Both the position numbers and the translations under genes were made by a program. The notes below the pieces were generated by a model that was given only the letters and a program-made list of their open reading frames with translations, had not been told where the DNA came from and made no database searches. A stretch of 64,000 bases of DNA, from contig SFFY01000011.1 in assembly GCA_004556745.1 (NCBI GenBank), positions 1 through 64,000 of the forward strand. The letters run 5' to 3'. This stretch comes from Bacteroidales bacterium. Lineage in GTDB: Bacteria > Bacteroidota > Bacteroidia > Bacteroidales > Bacteroidaceae. Below, piece after piece: positions 14,187-24,248 of this stretch. Each line of letters opens with the position of its first letter. Position 1 is the stretch's first letter.

Positions 14187-14960
14187 TTATAAAGTTTTGT
14201 TTTGATGCTTGCTATTGACGATTAGTTTCTGCAAAAATCGGATTTGGTCTGCAAAGTAACTATTTTTTTTTGGATTATTCAAGTTTACCTTACGTATAAT
14301 TTCAAGTGCCTTCTCATATCGGCCCTGTTTGATGTAGATTTTTGCGAGCGTCATGGTGAAAAACGCTTCTTCGCCGCCTCCGGCCGTGTCTTCGCCGCTG
14401 CTGTCGGTTTCGGGCGTAAACTCCACCTCGTCTTGCAGCTGTATGCCTTCTGCGGCATTTTGTATGAAGTTGTCGATGATGCCTGCCGTGCGGCTTTGCT
14501 CGGGTTTTTCGGCGGTTTGCTGCGGCTGACTGGGCACGATGTCGTCCATCTGCAGCAGGAAAGCCGTGTAATCCACCGCCGCCTCGGCGGGTGTGAGCCT
14601 GTGCTGCGGCATGAGGGGTTCGTCGGTCGTGCGCAGGAAGTCGTCGATAAGGATTGTCGTGCGGTCGCCTGCGGGTTGCTGCTGCGGCGTACGGAGCGGT
14701 GCTTTTGCGGCGTTGGGCTTGAGTTTATAGTTGTCGGCTTCAATGAGACTGAACAGCACCTTGCGGTCGGGCAGACATACGGCGGCCCGACGCAGTTCCT
14801 CGCCGAACGACGGATCGTGCAGCAGGAAGAGGTTTTGCAGGAAGAGCAGCCTTGCGGAGTGGAAGCACGGATATTTGGCCACCAGCTCGCGCAGCGGGTA
14901 GAGCGTCTCTTTGCCGAGTTGCTCCGGGTGCTCTATGAGTTCAGTCAGTGAAAATTGCAT
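14187..14960 (-). CDS. TPR-like hypothetical protein before secG
   Basis: A 257-residue soluble protein. The N-terminal ~90 residues (PLRELVAKYPCFHSARLLFLQNL) are helical and TPR-like, the middle (about 95-190) is Pro/Gln/Glu-rich and probably disordered, and the C-terminal part (FTMTLAKIYIKQGRYEKALEIIRKVNLNNPKKNSYFADQIRFLQKL) is one clear tetratricopeptide repeat. Homologous-looking proteins take the same place between lptE and secG in other Bacteroidales. The function is unknown; a scaffolding role is only inference. Confidence 0.75.
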   Translation of the reverse strand: MQFSLTELIEHPEQLGKETLYPLRELVAKYPCFHSARLLFLQNLFLLHDPSFGEELRRAAVCLPDRKVLFSLIEADNYKLKPNAAKAPLRTPQQQPAGDRTTILIDDFLRTTDEPLMPQHRLTPAEAAVDYTAFLLQMDDIVPSQPQQTAEKPEQSRTAGIIDNFIQNAAEGIQLQDEVEFTPETDSSGEDTAGGGEEAFFTMTLAKIYIKQGRYEKALEIIRKVNLNNPKKNSYFADQIRFLQKLIVNSKHQNKTL

Positions 14961-15008
14961 CTATATTAATATTGTATATAGCAGATAGGTTGCAAGCGTT
15001 CGTACAAT

Positions 15009-15555
15009 CTACCAATTTGCCACGGTCGCGTTGAAAATCTGGTCGGCAAGGTCTTTCACCATTTCCGTCACCAGTTCTTCTTGCACGCTTGTGAGCTGTT
15101 GCGTGGAATTATATTGCGTGGTGGCTTGGAACTGCTTTTCCCAGTGCTCATTGGTCTTGTTGTTGTCGTAGCGGATATTGACCGTCATGCGCAGTTGTAC
15201 CTGTGCGGAATAGCCGTCTGCCGAGATCGATTTGTTGAACTGGTCATAACCCGTTATTTCACCTGCAAGGTGCAGGTCGCCGCCGCGCTTCACGAGTTTC
15301 AGGCGGGTTTGGTTGGCAAACATGTCCTGCAACTTGTTGTTGAACATGGCTTCCATCGGGGCCCAACCGTAGGGAGCGCGGTTCACCACCTTGTCGAGTT
15401 GAATGGTCTTGATGAGGTCGTAGTTGATGCTCGTGCCCGTAAACTTATAACTGATGGTGCAGGCCGTCAGCAAGGAGAGGCACAGGCAGGGAATGAGGAA
15501 CAGACAAACTATCCCGGTTTTCACGCCCAGGGCACGCCGTAGAATGAAATCGTAG

Positions 15556-15578
<23 letters not shown>
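15009..15578 (-). CDS. lptE: LptE-family LPS assembly lipoprotein
   Basis: Product of up to 189 residues resembling LptE, which plugs the LptD channel that inserts LPS in the outer membrane. It shows a lipoprotein signal with lipobox LLTAC, then CTISYKFTGTSI, and a conserved alpha/beta core (GDLHLAGEITGYD; LRMTVNIRYDNN). The ATG at 15578 overlaps the upstream sigma-54 activator by 23 bp and gives a long N-terminal extension; a GTG at 15524 would give a normal 22-residue signal peptide, so the true start may be there. Order activator-lptE-TPR-secG is typical of Bacteroidales. Confidence 0.82.
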
Positions 15579-16839
<1,261 letters not shown>

Positions 16840-16901
16840 ATTTTATATTGTGTAGATGGGCACAGTAAAGGGTGCGCTTTGCGCATGAGCCTATCAGTTA
16901 G

Positions 16902-16909
16902 CAAAATTA
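16902..16909 (-). promoter_or_regulatory. -7 promoter box for the activator-lptE-secG unit
   Basis: On the minus strand TAATTTTG (context GTAATTTTGC) matches the Bacteroidota -7 box. It lies 63 nt before the start at 16839. The same GTAATTTTGC string is used upstream of nadC and ruvC. Confidence 0.6.
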
Positions 16910-17068
16910 CGCAATTTATCCCGAATTTTCTGCTTTTCTAATAAGCAAATGTTGCGCGGGCCCTGTTTTTTCGTGTTTTGCGTGGTGAAGCGTCTGCTGT
17001 GGTTTGAAGATTTTTTATGGTTCGTAAATTCTTTTTGGTGGGATGCCCATCATTGAATTATAGTTAAA

Positions 17069-17286
17069 ATGCCTGGAAGGCATTACGGAGCGCAGTGACG
17101 ATAACTGGACACGCAGACCTCGGGAGCGGCTATTGCTTGAAAGTTTTGCCTGGGAGGCAGTACACCTCTGGTAAAGCCTCATTTCCTGTGGCGTAGTGCC
17201 TTCCAGGCACATCGTCCTCGCTCCGTCCCTCCGGACACTTCGTACCCGGTTACCGTCGCTGCGCTCCGTAGTGCCTTCCAGGCACG
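17069..17286. repeat. BIME-like element, full copy
   Basis: About 217 bp with four copies of a palindromic core of the type GTGCCTGGAAGGCAC. Outer arms carry GGAGCG..GACG..TAAC..GG and its complement (ACCCGGTTACCGTCGC), so the whole element is an imperfect inverted repeat. Full copies also lie at 20127-20348 and 50662-50886, and a half copy at 17380-17480. Open frames inside (AWKA, CLEGTTERSD) are by-products of the repeat. Confidence 0.85.
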
Positions 17287-17379
17287 CAAAGCCAAACAAA
17301 AACCCGCCGCCCATTTTCTCAATTGCATACAAACGTCATCGCCTTTCCACGCTTTGCTCAGAGCGTGATTTATACTAAG

Positions 17380-17480
17380 TGCCTGGAAGGCACTACAGAG
17401 CGAAGCGATGGTAACCGGGCACGCAGTGTCCGGATCAACGAGGTCGGTACGATGTGCCTGGAAGGCACTACGCCGAAGGA
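17380..17480. repeat. BIME-like element, half copy
   Basis: This carries the left half of the element only: palindrome core, CAGAGCGAAGCGATGGTAAC, the spacer and a second palindrome core ending in CTACGCC. The right arm is missing. The remaining DNA from 16940 to 18096 is non-coding; 17600-17980 is AT-rich with TATCCTATATGA words like those next to the palindrome arrays. Confidence 0.8.
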
Positions 17481-17999
17481 CAGGTTTCAAGGAACGCACA
17501 GCGATATAGAAATTCTGCTCCCGTTACCTCAATCGCAAACAAACGTTATCGCCTTTTTACTCTCTACGCAGAGCGTTATTTTTCCGTTTGCAATTTTTAC
17601 GCTTCTGCTTTCTTGGAAATTTTGAAAGTTTAGGAAAATATAACGTTCTCGGTTTTGCGAAAATTTTTCAGGCAGAAAAGAAAAACGGTTTAGTAAGTTC
17701 GTTTCAACTATCCTATATGACCGTAAAAACTATCCTATAAGATAATTTTGACGATCACGGAGATAATTTTTACGCTCTTGCTTAAAATTTTCACGATCTT
17801 GCTGATAGTTGCGGGTAAAACAAAAGCAGGAAGTGCGCCGCGCCGCGCTCTTCCTGCTTGCAAGGCAAATTTAATCATTTATTCCCGTTGTACCAAATCC
17901 CAAAAAGTATTGCAAAGAGTTTTATTCTTTGAAACGACCAAATTTCACCGTCCTCAAAAGAAATTTCTGCTTTTCATATAGGAAAAGGCGGGTATTTCG

Positions 18000-18007
18000 T
18001 AATTTTG
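18000..18007 (+). promoter_or_regulatory. -7 promoter box for nadE
   Basis: TAATTTTG (context GTAATTTTGC) matches TANNTTTG, 90 nt before the nadE start at 18097. The -33 region is weak. Confidence 0.55.
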
Positions 18008-18096
18008 CAATATGATAGATGCAGTGCGGGCATACATATAATATATATTGTGTGCCGCCTGCGCCAACCAATCCTTATTTTCAGAAAATTCCTACA

Positions 18097-20046
18097 ATGA
18101 AGAACGGATTTATCAAAGTGGCGGCCGCCATTCCTTCGGTACGCGTGGCCGACTGTTCCTACAACACGGAACGCATAGAAAGCCTTGTGGCACAGGCAGA
18201 AGGGCAGGGCGTGGAAATTATCTGCTTTCCCGAACTCTCGCTCACGGCCTACACCTGCCAAGACCTCTTTTCGCAACAACTGTTGCTCGATGAAGCCGAG
18301 GCGGCACTACTTAAACTCCTCGAATTCAGCCATAACCTCGACATTGTCATCATCGTCGGAGTACCCATCGCCCACAACGGCATGCTCTTCAACTGTGCCG
18401 CCGTAATCCAGTGCGGCAAACTCTTCGGACTTGTGCCGAAAACGTATTTGCCCAACTATAAGGAGTTTTACGAACAACGGTGGTTCACCTCCGCTGCCCA
18501 GCTCCAGACGCCCGCCAACATACGCTTTTGCGGCCAGAGCGTGCCAATGACGAGCAAACTGCTATTCGACACCGACCGCATTACCTTTGGCATCGAGATT
18601 TGCGAGGACCTGTGGGCACCTGTGCCGCCCAGCTGCGGCCTCGCCCTGCAAGGCGCGGACATTATCTTCAATCTCAGCGCGAGCAACGAGTTGATCGGCA
18701 AGGCAGCCTACCTGCACAATCTCGTGTCGCAGCAGAGCGCACGCCTTATCGCGGGCTACGTGTACGCTGGCAGCGGTTACGGCGAAAGCACTCAGGACCT
18801 TGTGTTCAGCGGCCGCGCCTACATCTGCGAAAACGGGCATACGCTGGCAGAGGGCAGGCGCTTCGCGATGGAAGAGCAGTTGGTGGTGAGCGAAATCGAT
18901 GTGGAACGCCTGCGCATCGAGCGGCGCGTGAACACCACCTTCGCCGCGTCGCGCAATGTCATGCAGCAGGCCCCGGCGCAGCACGTGGAACTCGAGCCCG
19001 TAGTGCAGCCTGCCGAGCGGTTCACGCTCACGCGTCCCATCAACGCGCACCCCTTCGTGCCGGAAGGCAAGGCACTAAACGAGCGGTGTGAGGAAATTCT
19101 CTGCATTCAGAGCGAAGCTCTTGCCAAACGCATCGAACATACTGGTGCACAGACGGTTGTCGTGGGCATAAGCGGCGGACTCGACTCTACGCTCGCCCTG
19201 CTTGTCTGCGTCCACGCTTTCGACCGCCTCGACCGCTCGCGGCGCGGCATAGTGGGCATCACGATGCCCGGCTTCGGCACGACCGACCGCACCTATATCA
19301 ATGCTATCAACCTCATGAAGAGCCTCGGCATCACCATTCGCGAAATCAGTATTGCCGATGCCGTGATGCAGCATTTCAAGGACCTTGGCCACGATGCCGA
19401 AAAGCACGACCTTACCTACGAGAACTCGCAGGCACGCGAGCGCACCCAAATCCTTATGGACGCCGCTGGGCAGATGAACGGCTTTGTGGTGGGTACGGGC
19501 GACCTTAGCGAGCTCGCGCTCGGCTGGGCCACTTACAACGGCGACCACATGAGTATGTATGGCGTGAATGCCTCGATTCCCAAGACGCTGGTCAAGCATC
19601 TGGTGAAATGGGTAGCGGAAAACATCGCCGACGAAGCATCGCGCGAAACCTTGCTCGACATTGTGGACACGCCGATTAGTCCCGAACTCATTCCTGCCGA
19701 TGAAAACGGCAACATCAAACAGGTCACCGAAGACCTGGTAGGCCCTTACGAATTGCACGATTTCTTCCTCTACAACACTTTGCGCTTCGGCTTCCGCCCG
19801 AAAAAGGTGCTTGCACTCGCGCTCCGCGCTTTCGACGGAACGGGCAACGGTTCTAGTTTCAACGAGGAAGTGATACACCATTGGCTCACTGTGTTTTACC
19901 GCCGTTTATTCTCGCAACAGTTCAAACGCTCCTGCTTGCCCGACGGGCCGAAAGTGGGCACCTGCTCGCTCAGCCCGCGGGGCGATTGGCGCATGCCGTC
20001 GGATGCCTCGGCCGCTTCGTGGCTCGACGATTTGAAAGAAGAATAA
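18097..20046 (+). CDS. nadE: Glutamine-dependent NAD+ synthetase
   Basis: The 649-residue, two-domain enzyme makes NAD+ from deamido-NAD+, ATP and glutamine. The N-terminal nitrilase-type glutaminase (about 1-275) has the Glu-Lys-Cys triad in FPELSLTAY, KTYLPNY and GIEICEDLW. The C-terminal synthetase (about 330-649) has the PP-loop VVGISGGLDSTLAL (about 354-367) and GTGDLSELALGWATYNGDH. Length is normal for the glutamine-dependent class. The frame opens at 18019, but the ATG at 18097 (MKNGFIKVAAAIPSVRV) begins the conserved sequence. It appears monocistronic, with a repeat element downstream. Confidence 0.95.
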   Translation: MKNGFIKVAAAIPSVRVADCSYNTERIESLVAQAEGQGVEIICFPELSLTAYTCQDLFSQQLLLDEAEAALLKLLEFSHNLDIVIIVGVPIAHNGMLFNCAAVIQCGKLFGLVPKTYLPNYKEFYEQRWFTSAAQLQTPANIRFCGQSVPMTSKLLFDTDRITFGIEICEDLWAPVPPSCGLALQGADIIFNLSASNELIGKAAYLHNLVSQQSARLIAGYVYAGSGYGESTQDLVFSGRAYICENGHTLAEGRRFAMEEQLVVSEIDVERLRIERRVNTTFAASRNVMQQAPAQHVELEPVVQPAERFTLTRPINAHPFVPEGKALNERCEEILCIQSEALAKRIEHTGAQTVVVGISGGLDSTLALLVCVHAFDRLDRSRRGIVGITMPGFGTTDRTYINAINLMKSLGITIREISIADAVMQHFKDLGHDAEKHDLTYENSQARERTQILMDAAGQMNGFVVGTGDLSELALGWATYNGDHMSMYGVNASIPKTLVKHLVKWVAENIADEASRETLLDIVDTPISPELIPADENGNIKQVTEDLVGPYELHDFFLYNTLRFGFRPKKVLALALRAFDGTGNGSSFNEEVIHHWLTVFYRRLFSQQFKRSCLPDGPKVGTCSLSPRGDWRMPSDASAASWLDDLKEE

Positions 20047-20126
20047 GGCGGTGCGATATAGCAACCGTTAATATTATATTATATCCACGTTGTCTGAATT
20101 AGGAACAGACATGATTAAGGTATTAT

Positions 20127-20348
20127 CTGCCTGGAAGGCAGTACGGAGCGAAGCGACGGTAACCGGGTACGAAGTGCCCGGAAGTAGTAATTACAATGAT
20201 TCTGCCTGGAAGGCAGTACGCCTGTGGAAATGTAAAAAGAGCCTGTCCTATGGTGTAGTGCCTTCCAGGCACGTCGTCCGTGCCACGCTTTCCGGGCACT
20301 TCGTACCCGGTTACCGTCGCTTCGCTCCGTAGTGCCTTCCAGGCACTT
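20127..20348. repeat. BIME-like element, full copy
   Basis: A 220-bp imperfect inverted repeat with outer arms TGCCTGGAAGGCAGTACGG / complement at 20325-20347 and two inner palindrome cores (about 20200 and 20255). The arms include GAGCGAAGCGACGGTAACCG and its complement. It occupies most of the gap between nadE and the BatD-like gene. Confidence 0.85.
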
Positions 20349-20444
20349 AACACCTAATTCAACCAACGGGTATTATCCTCAATCTTACGAATTGACACTG
20401 ATCTAAAATTTGTGCATTTGTTGGGACAAAAATTATACAGCATA

Positions 20445-20981
20445 ATGAACTTAATAAGATACCTGCTCCTCGCGCTTTCCCTGCTCTCCCTGCCCGCTTT
20501 CGCCGATAAAAAACCGACGGAGGTATTTCTGGCAGAGACGGTGTTGGAAAAGAGTGAGATACACAAGGGCGACAGCCTGCTCGTGAGTGTTGTGATTTAC
20601 GCTTCTCAGCCGTTCGACCAAATAGGCACGGCACCCGAGTTGAAAATAAAGAACGCCACCGTGCGCCCCTTGCGTTTCCGTGTGGAAAACACCCAACGGC
20701 GCGTGCGCCGCGACGGGCGTGTGCTTTATTCCATAGTATGTGCGCAATACGTAGTATGCCCTTCCGAAACAGGCACTTACGTCGTGCCGCCGCTTAAAGT
20801 AGAGGGAGCATACCGAGTCTACCAGCAGGCGCAAACGCCCTTCGACGACTTTTTCGGCGTACCGCGCAAGTACGACGCTGTAAAGGCGAAAGCAGTGACA
20901 GAAAAGGTGTCGTTTCAAACCACCCCGAAACCACTGCGTACCACCCGCGATGCCATACGTCAGGGAGGCGCGGTACTGTAA
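20445..20981 (+). CDS. BatD-like exported protein, short form
   Basis: A 178-residue protein with a signal peptide (about 1-19, LLLALSLLSLPAFA). The mature part looks like the N-terminal Ig-like domain of BatD (oxygen tolerance) proteins: VLEKSEIHKGDSLLVSVVIYASQPFDQI and CPSETGTYVVPPLKVEG. Full BatD is about three times longer with C-terminal membrane segments, and batA/B/C/E are not nearby, so this is either a stand-alone BatD-like domain protein or a remnant. The start at 20445 is chosen over 20412 because it opens the signal peptide directly. Confidence 0.6.
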   Translation: MNLIRYLLLALSLLSLPAFADKKPTEVFLAETVLEKSEIHKGDSLLVSVVIYASQPFDQIGTAPELKIKNATVRPLRFRVENTQRRVRRDGRVLYSIVCAQYVVCPSETGTYVVPPLKVEGAYRVYQQAQTPFDDFFGVPRKYDAVKAKAVTEKVSFQTTPKPLRTTRDAIRQGGAVL

Positions 20982-21017
20982 TTTTTATATATCCAATTCG
21001 TTATAAAGCATAGTCCT

Positions 21018-21533
21018 ATGACAAATACTTTCCTCGACCTATGTCGCACGCGCCGCAGCGTGCGTGCTTACAAGCCCCAAATTCCTGAAAAAGAGGATTT
21101 GCACTATATTTTCGAGTGCGTGCGCATGGCACCATCGGCAGTGAATTTCCAGCCGTGGCGTTTCTTCTTGGTCACCGATAAGGACACGCTCGCCCGCCTT
21201 GCCGAAAGTTACAACCGCGATTGGTTCAAAACCGCGCCTGCCTGCATCGTGGCGTGTCGCAATGCCGACGAGGAATGGAAGCGCAGCGCAGACGGCAAAC
21301 CGCATGGCGACATTGACGTGGCCATCGCTGTGGAGCATCTTTGCCTCGCCGCAGCAGAGCGCGGTTTGGGCACTTGTTGGGTCTGCAATTTCGAGGTTGA
21401 AAAATGCCGCCAGGCATTAGATTTGGCCGATAACCTTCACCCCGTTGTGCTCGTGCCCGTGGGCTACCCTGACGACGCTCCGCGCGAAAAGCAGCGCAAG
21501 GAGTTGAGCGATTTTGTAACGATAATCGAATAA
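21018..21533 (+). CDS. Nitroreductase-family FMN protein
   Basis: A 171-residue nitroreductase-like oxidoreductase. The N-terminus TFLDLCRTRRSVRAYKP contains the arginine-rich FMN phosphate site; APSAVNFQPWRFFLV and the C-terminal region ERGLGTCWVCNFE with VLVPVGYPDDAP are typical. Such enzymes use NAD(P)H and FMN to reduce nitro groups, quinones or flavins; the substrate cannot be read from sequence. Slightly short but complete. It lies 36 bp after the BatD-like gene. Confidence 0.88.
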   Translation: MTNTFLDLCRTRRSVRAYKPQIPEKEDLHYIFECVRMAPSAVNFQPWRFFLVTDKDTLARLAESYNRDWFKTAPACIVACRNADEEWKRSADGKPHGDIDVAIAVEHLCLAAAERGLGTCWVCNFEVEKCRQALDLADNLHPVVLVPVGYPDDAPREKQRKELSDFVTIIE

Positions 21534-21537
21534 GAAA

Positions 21538-21569
21538 TTTGATTTCCTTATAAGAAATTGCTATTTTTG
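21538..21569 (+). promoter_or_regulatory. Complete Bacteroidota promoter for the DUF2520-kdsC-maf series
   Basis: TTTG at 21538-21541 and TATTTTTG at 21562-21569 are 20 bp apart, matching the -33/-7 consensus TTTG-N19-21-TANNTTTG. The ATG at 21589 is 19 nt past the -7 box. This is the clearest promoter in the window. Confidence 0.75.
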
Positions 21570-21588
21570 CTTTTCAAAACAGGGATAA

Positions 21589-22371
21589 ATGTTGCTAAAA
21601 ACCTTTACAATTATCGGTTCGGGCAATGTGGCCACGCACATCAGCAAGGCACTGCAAAGGCAAGGCTATATAATAAATGGTGTGTATAGCCACACTTTGG
21701 CGAACGCCGAACAGTTGGCGGCAGCCTTGCATTGCCCGGCGACGGACAGCATTGACGACGTGCCTGCGGCCGATGCCTTCCTGTTTTCGGTGAAGGACAG
21801 TGCGCTTCCCTCGCTCGCTTCGGAAATCGTAAGGCGGTTTGGCAAAACGCCCACCTATATCCATACGGCAGGCTGCATTCCCGTCGGCATTTTCGGCGAC
21901 GGTACTACGCGGCAGGCGGTGATTTATCCTTTGCAAACGCTCTCAAAGCAGCGCGAGGTAGACTTCCGCACCGTGCCCCTCTTCATTGAGGCGACCGATG
22001 CGGAGACACTCGCGGCCATCAAGGAGGTGGCTGAAACGATTTCTGGCACCGTGCGCGAGATGAGCAGCGAAAACCGCCGCCGCCTGCACCTCGCTGCCGT
22101 GTTCGCCTGCAATTTCGTAAATCACTGCTATGCCCTTGGCGAGAAAGTGATGCAAGAGGCCGGCTTCGACTTTTCCTATCTTCTCCCGCTCGTCGACGAA
22201 ACGGCGGCAAAGGCGCATACGCTTTCGCCCCGCGCGGCCCAGACCGGTCCGGCGGTACGCTGGGACGAGAATGTGATGCAAACGCACCTCGACCTGCTGG
22301 AAGGCAACGAACGAATGGCGGAAATCTATCGCCTTTTAAGCAGAAGCATAAAAGATCTCTCTGCAAAATAA
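21589..22371 (+). CDS. Rossmann / DUF2520 domain protein
   Basis: A 260-residue protein with an N-terminal NAD(P)-binding Rossmann fold (TIIGSGNVATHISKAL, GxGNxA type) similar to pyrroline-5-carboxylate reductase, and a C-terminal all-helical DUF2520 domain (HLAAVFACNFVNHCYALGEKVM; AQTGPAVRWDENVMQTHLDLL). It is likely an NADP-dependent oxidoreductase of unknown substrate. It directly follows the promoter at 21538-21569 and precedes kdsC by 23 bp, an order common in Bacteroidales. Confidence 0.88.
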   Translation: MLLKTFTIIGSGNVATHISKALQRQGYIINGVYSHTLANAEQLAAALHCPATDSIDDVPAADAFLFSVKDSALPSLASEIVRRFGKTPTYIHTAGCIPVGIFGDGTTRQAVIYPLQTLSKQREVDFRTVPLFIEATDAETLAAIKEVAETISGTVREMSSENRRRLHLAAVFACNFVNHCYALGEKVMQEAGFDFSYLLPLVDETAAKAHTLSPRAAQTGPAVRWDENVMQTHLDLLEGNERMAEIYRLLSRSIKDLSAK

Positions 22372-22394
22372 TCTGTTAACCCTTACCTCATTCT

Positions 22395-22916
22395 ATGATA
22401 AACTACGATTTGACCAAGATTAAAGGCCTGGCCTTCGATGTAGACGGCGTGCTGAGCACAAACTTCGTGCTGCTCGACGAAGACGGCGGGCAACCGCGCC
22501 GCACCGCCAATATCAAGGACGGCTACGCGCTGCAACTCGCCGTGAAGCAGGGACTTAACATCGCCATTATCACAGGAGGGCGCAGCGAGGCGGTGCGCAC
22601 GCGCTATTTGGCACTGGGTGTGATGAACATCTTTATGGGGGCCGGCGTGAAAATCCAATGTTTCGACCAATGGCTCGAAGAGAGCGACCTGCAACCCGAA
22701 GAGGTGCTTTATATGGGTGATGATATTCCCGACTATGAGGTGATGCGCCGCTGCGGCTGTCCGTGCTGTCCCGCCGATGCTGCCGACGAAATTAAAGGCA
22801 TCTCGCTCTACGTGAGCCACGCCTCCGGCGGCTGCGGCTGCGTGCGCGACGTAGTGGAACAGGTGTTACGGGCGCAAGGGCTTTGGATGTCAGACGAAAC
22901 CGCTTTCGGCTGGTAA
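22395..22916 (+). CDS. kdsC: KDO-8-phosphate phosphatase (KdsC)
   Basis: A 173-residue HAD-type phosphatase that makes KDO for LPS inner core from KDO-8-phosphate. HAD motif I is FDVDGVLS (about residues 14-21), motif II TGGRSEAV, and motif IV MGDDIPDYEVMRRCG. Small size and lack of a cap domain fit the tetrameric C0-type KdsC family. It sits between DUF2520 and maf in a cell-envelope and housekeeping run. Confidence 0.92.
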   Translation: MINYDLTKIKGLAFDVDGVLSTNFVLLDEDGGQPRRTANIKDGYALQLAVKQGLNIAIITGGRSEAVRTRYLALGVMNIFMGAGVKIQCFDQWLEESDLQPEEVLYMGDDIPDYEVMRRCGCPCCPADAADEIKGISLYVSHASGGCGCVRDVVEQVLRAQGLWMSDETAFGW

Positions 22917-22999
22917 AATCTCGCTTGTCCCAAATCTATAACATCTATATCCTTTATAGATTCCATAATAATATATCCCCTAAAATTTCTCTCAGAACT

Positions 23000-23581
23000 A
23001 TGCTCGATAATCTCAGAAACTACGATATAATACTTGCCAGCAATTCGCCGCGTCGCAAAGAATTGTTGCAACGTCTCGGCTTGCCGTTCAAAGTGCGCAC
23101 GCTCTTCGGCGTTGACGAAAGTTTTCCCGAAAACCTGCGCGGCGAAGACATCGCCCTTTACATAGCCCGCAAAAAGGCGGAAGCCTATAAAAGTTCGATG
23201 TCGTCGAAGGAACTGCTCATCACCGCCGACACCATTGTATGTCTCGACGGCGTGGTGATGGGTAAGCCCTACGGCGCGGAAAATGCCAAGACCATACTGC
23301 GCCAGCTGAGCGGCCGCGTGCATCAGGTAATCACGGGCGTAACGGTGCTCACGCAAGTGAAGCAGGAGAGTTTTGCCGTGACGAGCCACGTTAAGTTTGC
23401 AAATGTCACGGAGGACGAGATAGATTATTACGTTGACAACTATCTGCCGTTTGACAAAGCAGGTGCCTACGGCATTCAAGAGTGGTTCGGCCTCGTGGCA
23501 GTGGAGGAACTGCGCGGCAGCTACTTCAACGTGATGGGCCTGCCCGTGCAACGCCTCTACACCGTGCTCAAGCATTTTTAG
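23000..23581 (+). CDS. maf: Maf-type nucleotide pyrophosphatase
   Basis: The 193-residue product is a Maf-family nucleoside triphosphate pyrophosphatase, probably removing dTTP/UTP or modified nucleotides. Signature ASNSPRRKELLQRLG near the N-terminus and TADTIVCLDGVVMGKP in the middle are diagnostic. The frame opens at 22883 within kdsC, but the ATG at 23000 (MLDNLRNYDIILASNSPRR) begins the family sequence. It follows kdsC by 83 bp and precedes the YrdC-type gene by 21 bp. Confidence 0.92.
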   Translation: MLDNLRNYDIILASNSPRRKELLQRLGLPFKVRTLFGVDESFPENLRGEDIALYIARKKAEAYKSSMSSKELLITADTIVCLDGVVMGKPYGAENAKTILRQLSGRVHQVITGVTVLTQVKQESFAVTSHVKFANVTEDEIDYYVDNYLPFDKAGAYGIQEWFGLVAVEELRGSYFNVMGLPVQRLYTVLKHF

Positions 23582-23602
23582 AACCCAATAAAAGCAAGTC
23601 CG

Positions 23603-24223
23603 ATGAAGCTGAAAGTATTTTCAAAAAACACGCCCGAAGCCACGCTCGAAAGCATCGTGCAGACTTTGTCGGACGGCGGCGTAATCGTTTACCCCACCGA
23701 CACCACGTACGCCTTGGGGTGCAGCGCGATGAAGGAGCGCGCTGTGGAGCGCGTGTGCAAAATCCGAAAAATCGACAGCGCGGCGCACCCACTCTCCATT
23801 GTGTGCTACGACCTGAGCACGATCAGCGAATATGCCCGCATTGAAAACAATATTTACAAAACCATACGCCGCAATCTCCCCGGTCCGTTCACCTTTATCC
23901 TGCCCGGCAAGAACACTTTGCCTAAGATATTCCGCGCCTGCAAGGGCAAGGAGGTAGGTATCCGTATGCCCGACAGCCCCATCGTGGCGGAAATAGTGCG
24001 CCGCCTCGGCGCGCCCCTCATGACCTGCTCTTTGCCGGTGCCCGAGGGCGAAGAAGAGGAAACGGCTTACCACACAAATCCCGACCTGATTGAGGAAACT
24101 TTGGGCAACGACGTGGATTTGCTGCTCGACGGCGGCGAAGGCGTTTACGCCAACTCTACCATTGTGGACTGCACCGGCGATGAGCCGGAAATTATCAGGC
24201 AGGGCATCGGGGAATTGCAATAA
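23603..24223 (+). CDS. tsaC: L-threonylcarbamoyladenylate synthase (Sua5/YrdC)
   Basis: A 206-residue YrdC-domain protein, which makes threonylcarbamoyl-AMP from threonine, bicarbonate and ATP for the t6A37 tRNA modification. Motifs are VYPTDTTYALGCSAM, HPLSIVCYDLS, PGPFTFILPG and IRMPDSPIVAEIVRRLGAPLMTCS. It lacks the C-terminal Sua5 domain, so it is the short TsaC type; YciO-type relatives look alike, so exact activity is not certain. Confidence 0.87.
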   Translation: MKLKVFSKNTPEATLESIVQTLSDGGVIVYPTDTTYALGCSAMKERAVERVCKIRKIDSAAHPLSIVCYDLSTISEYARIENNIYKTIRRNLPGPFTFILPGKNTLPKIFRACKGKEVGIRMPDSPIVAEIVRRLGAPLMTCSLPVPEGEEEETAYHTNPDLIEETLGNDVDLLLDGGEGVYANSTIVDCTGDEPEIIRQGIGELQ

Positions 24224-24248
24224 AATTTTTCATAGAAAGCATATAAAC

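Noticed and set aside
17748..17981. 77-residue open frame in AT-rich DNA upstream of nadE
   Set aside because: Low-complexity Leu/Phe/Lys composition without leader or neighbours; overlaps repeat-like TCCTATATGA words.
20115..20366. Open frames within the BIME-like repeats (also 17015-17625, 50432-50894) that give AWKA.. or CLEGTTERSD.. peptides
   Set aside because: They exist in several frames on both strands of the same inverted repeat and follow its palindromes, not protein-like composition.
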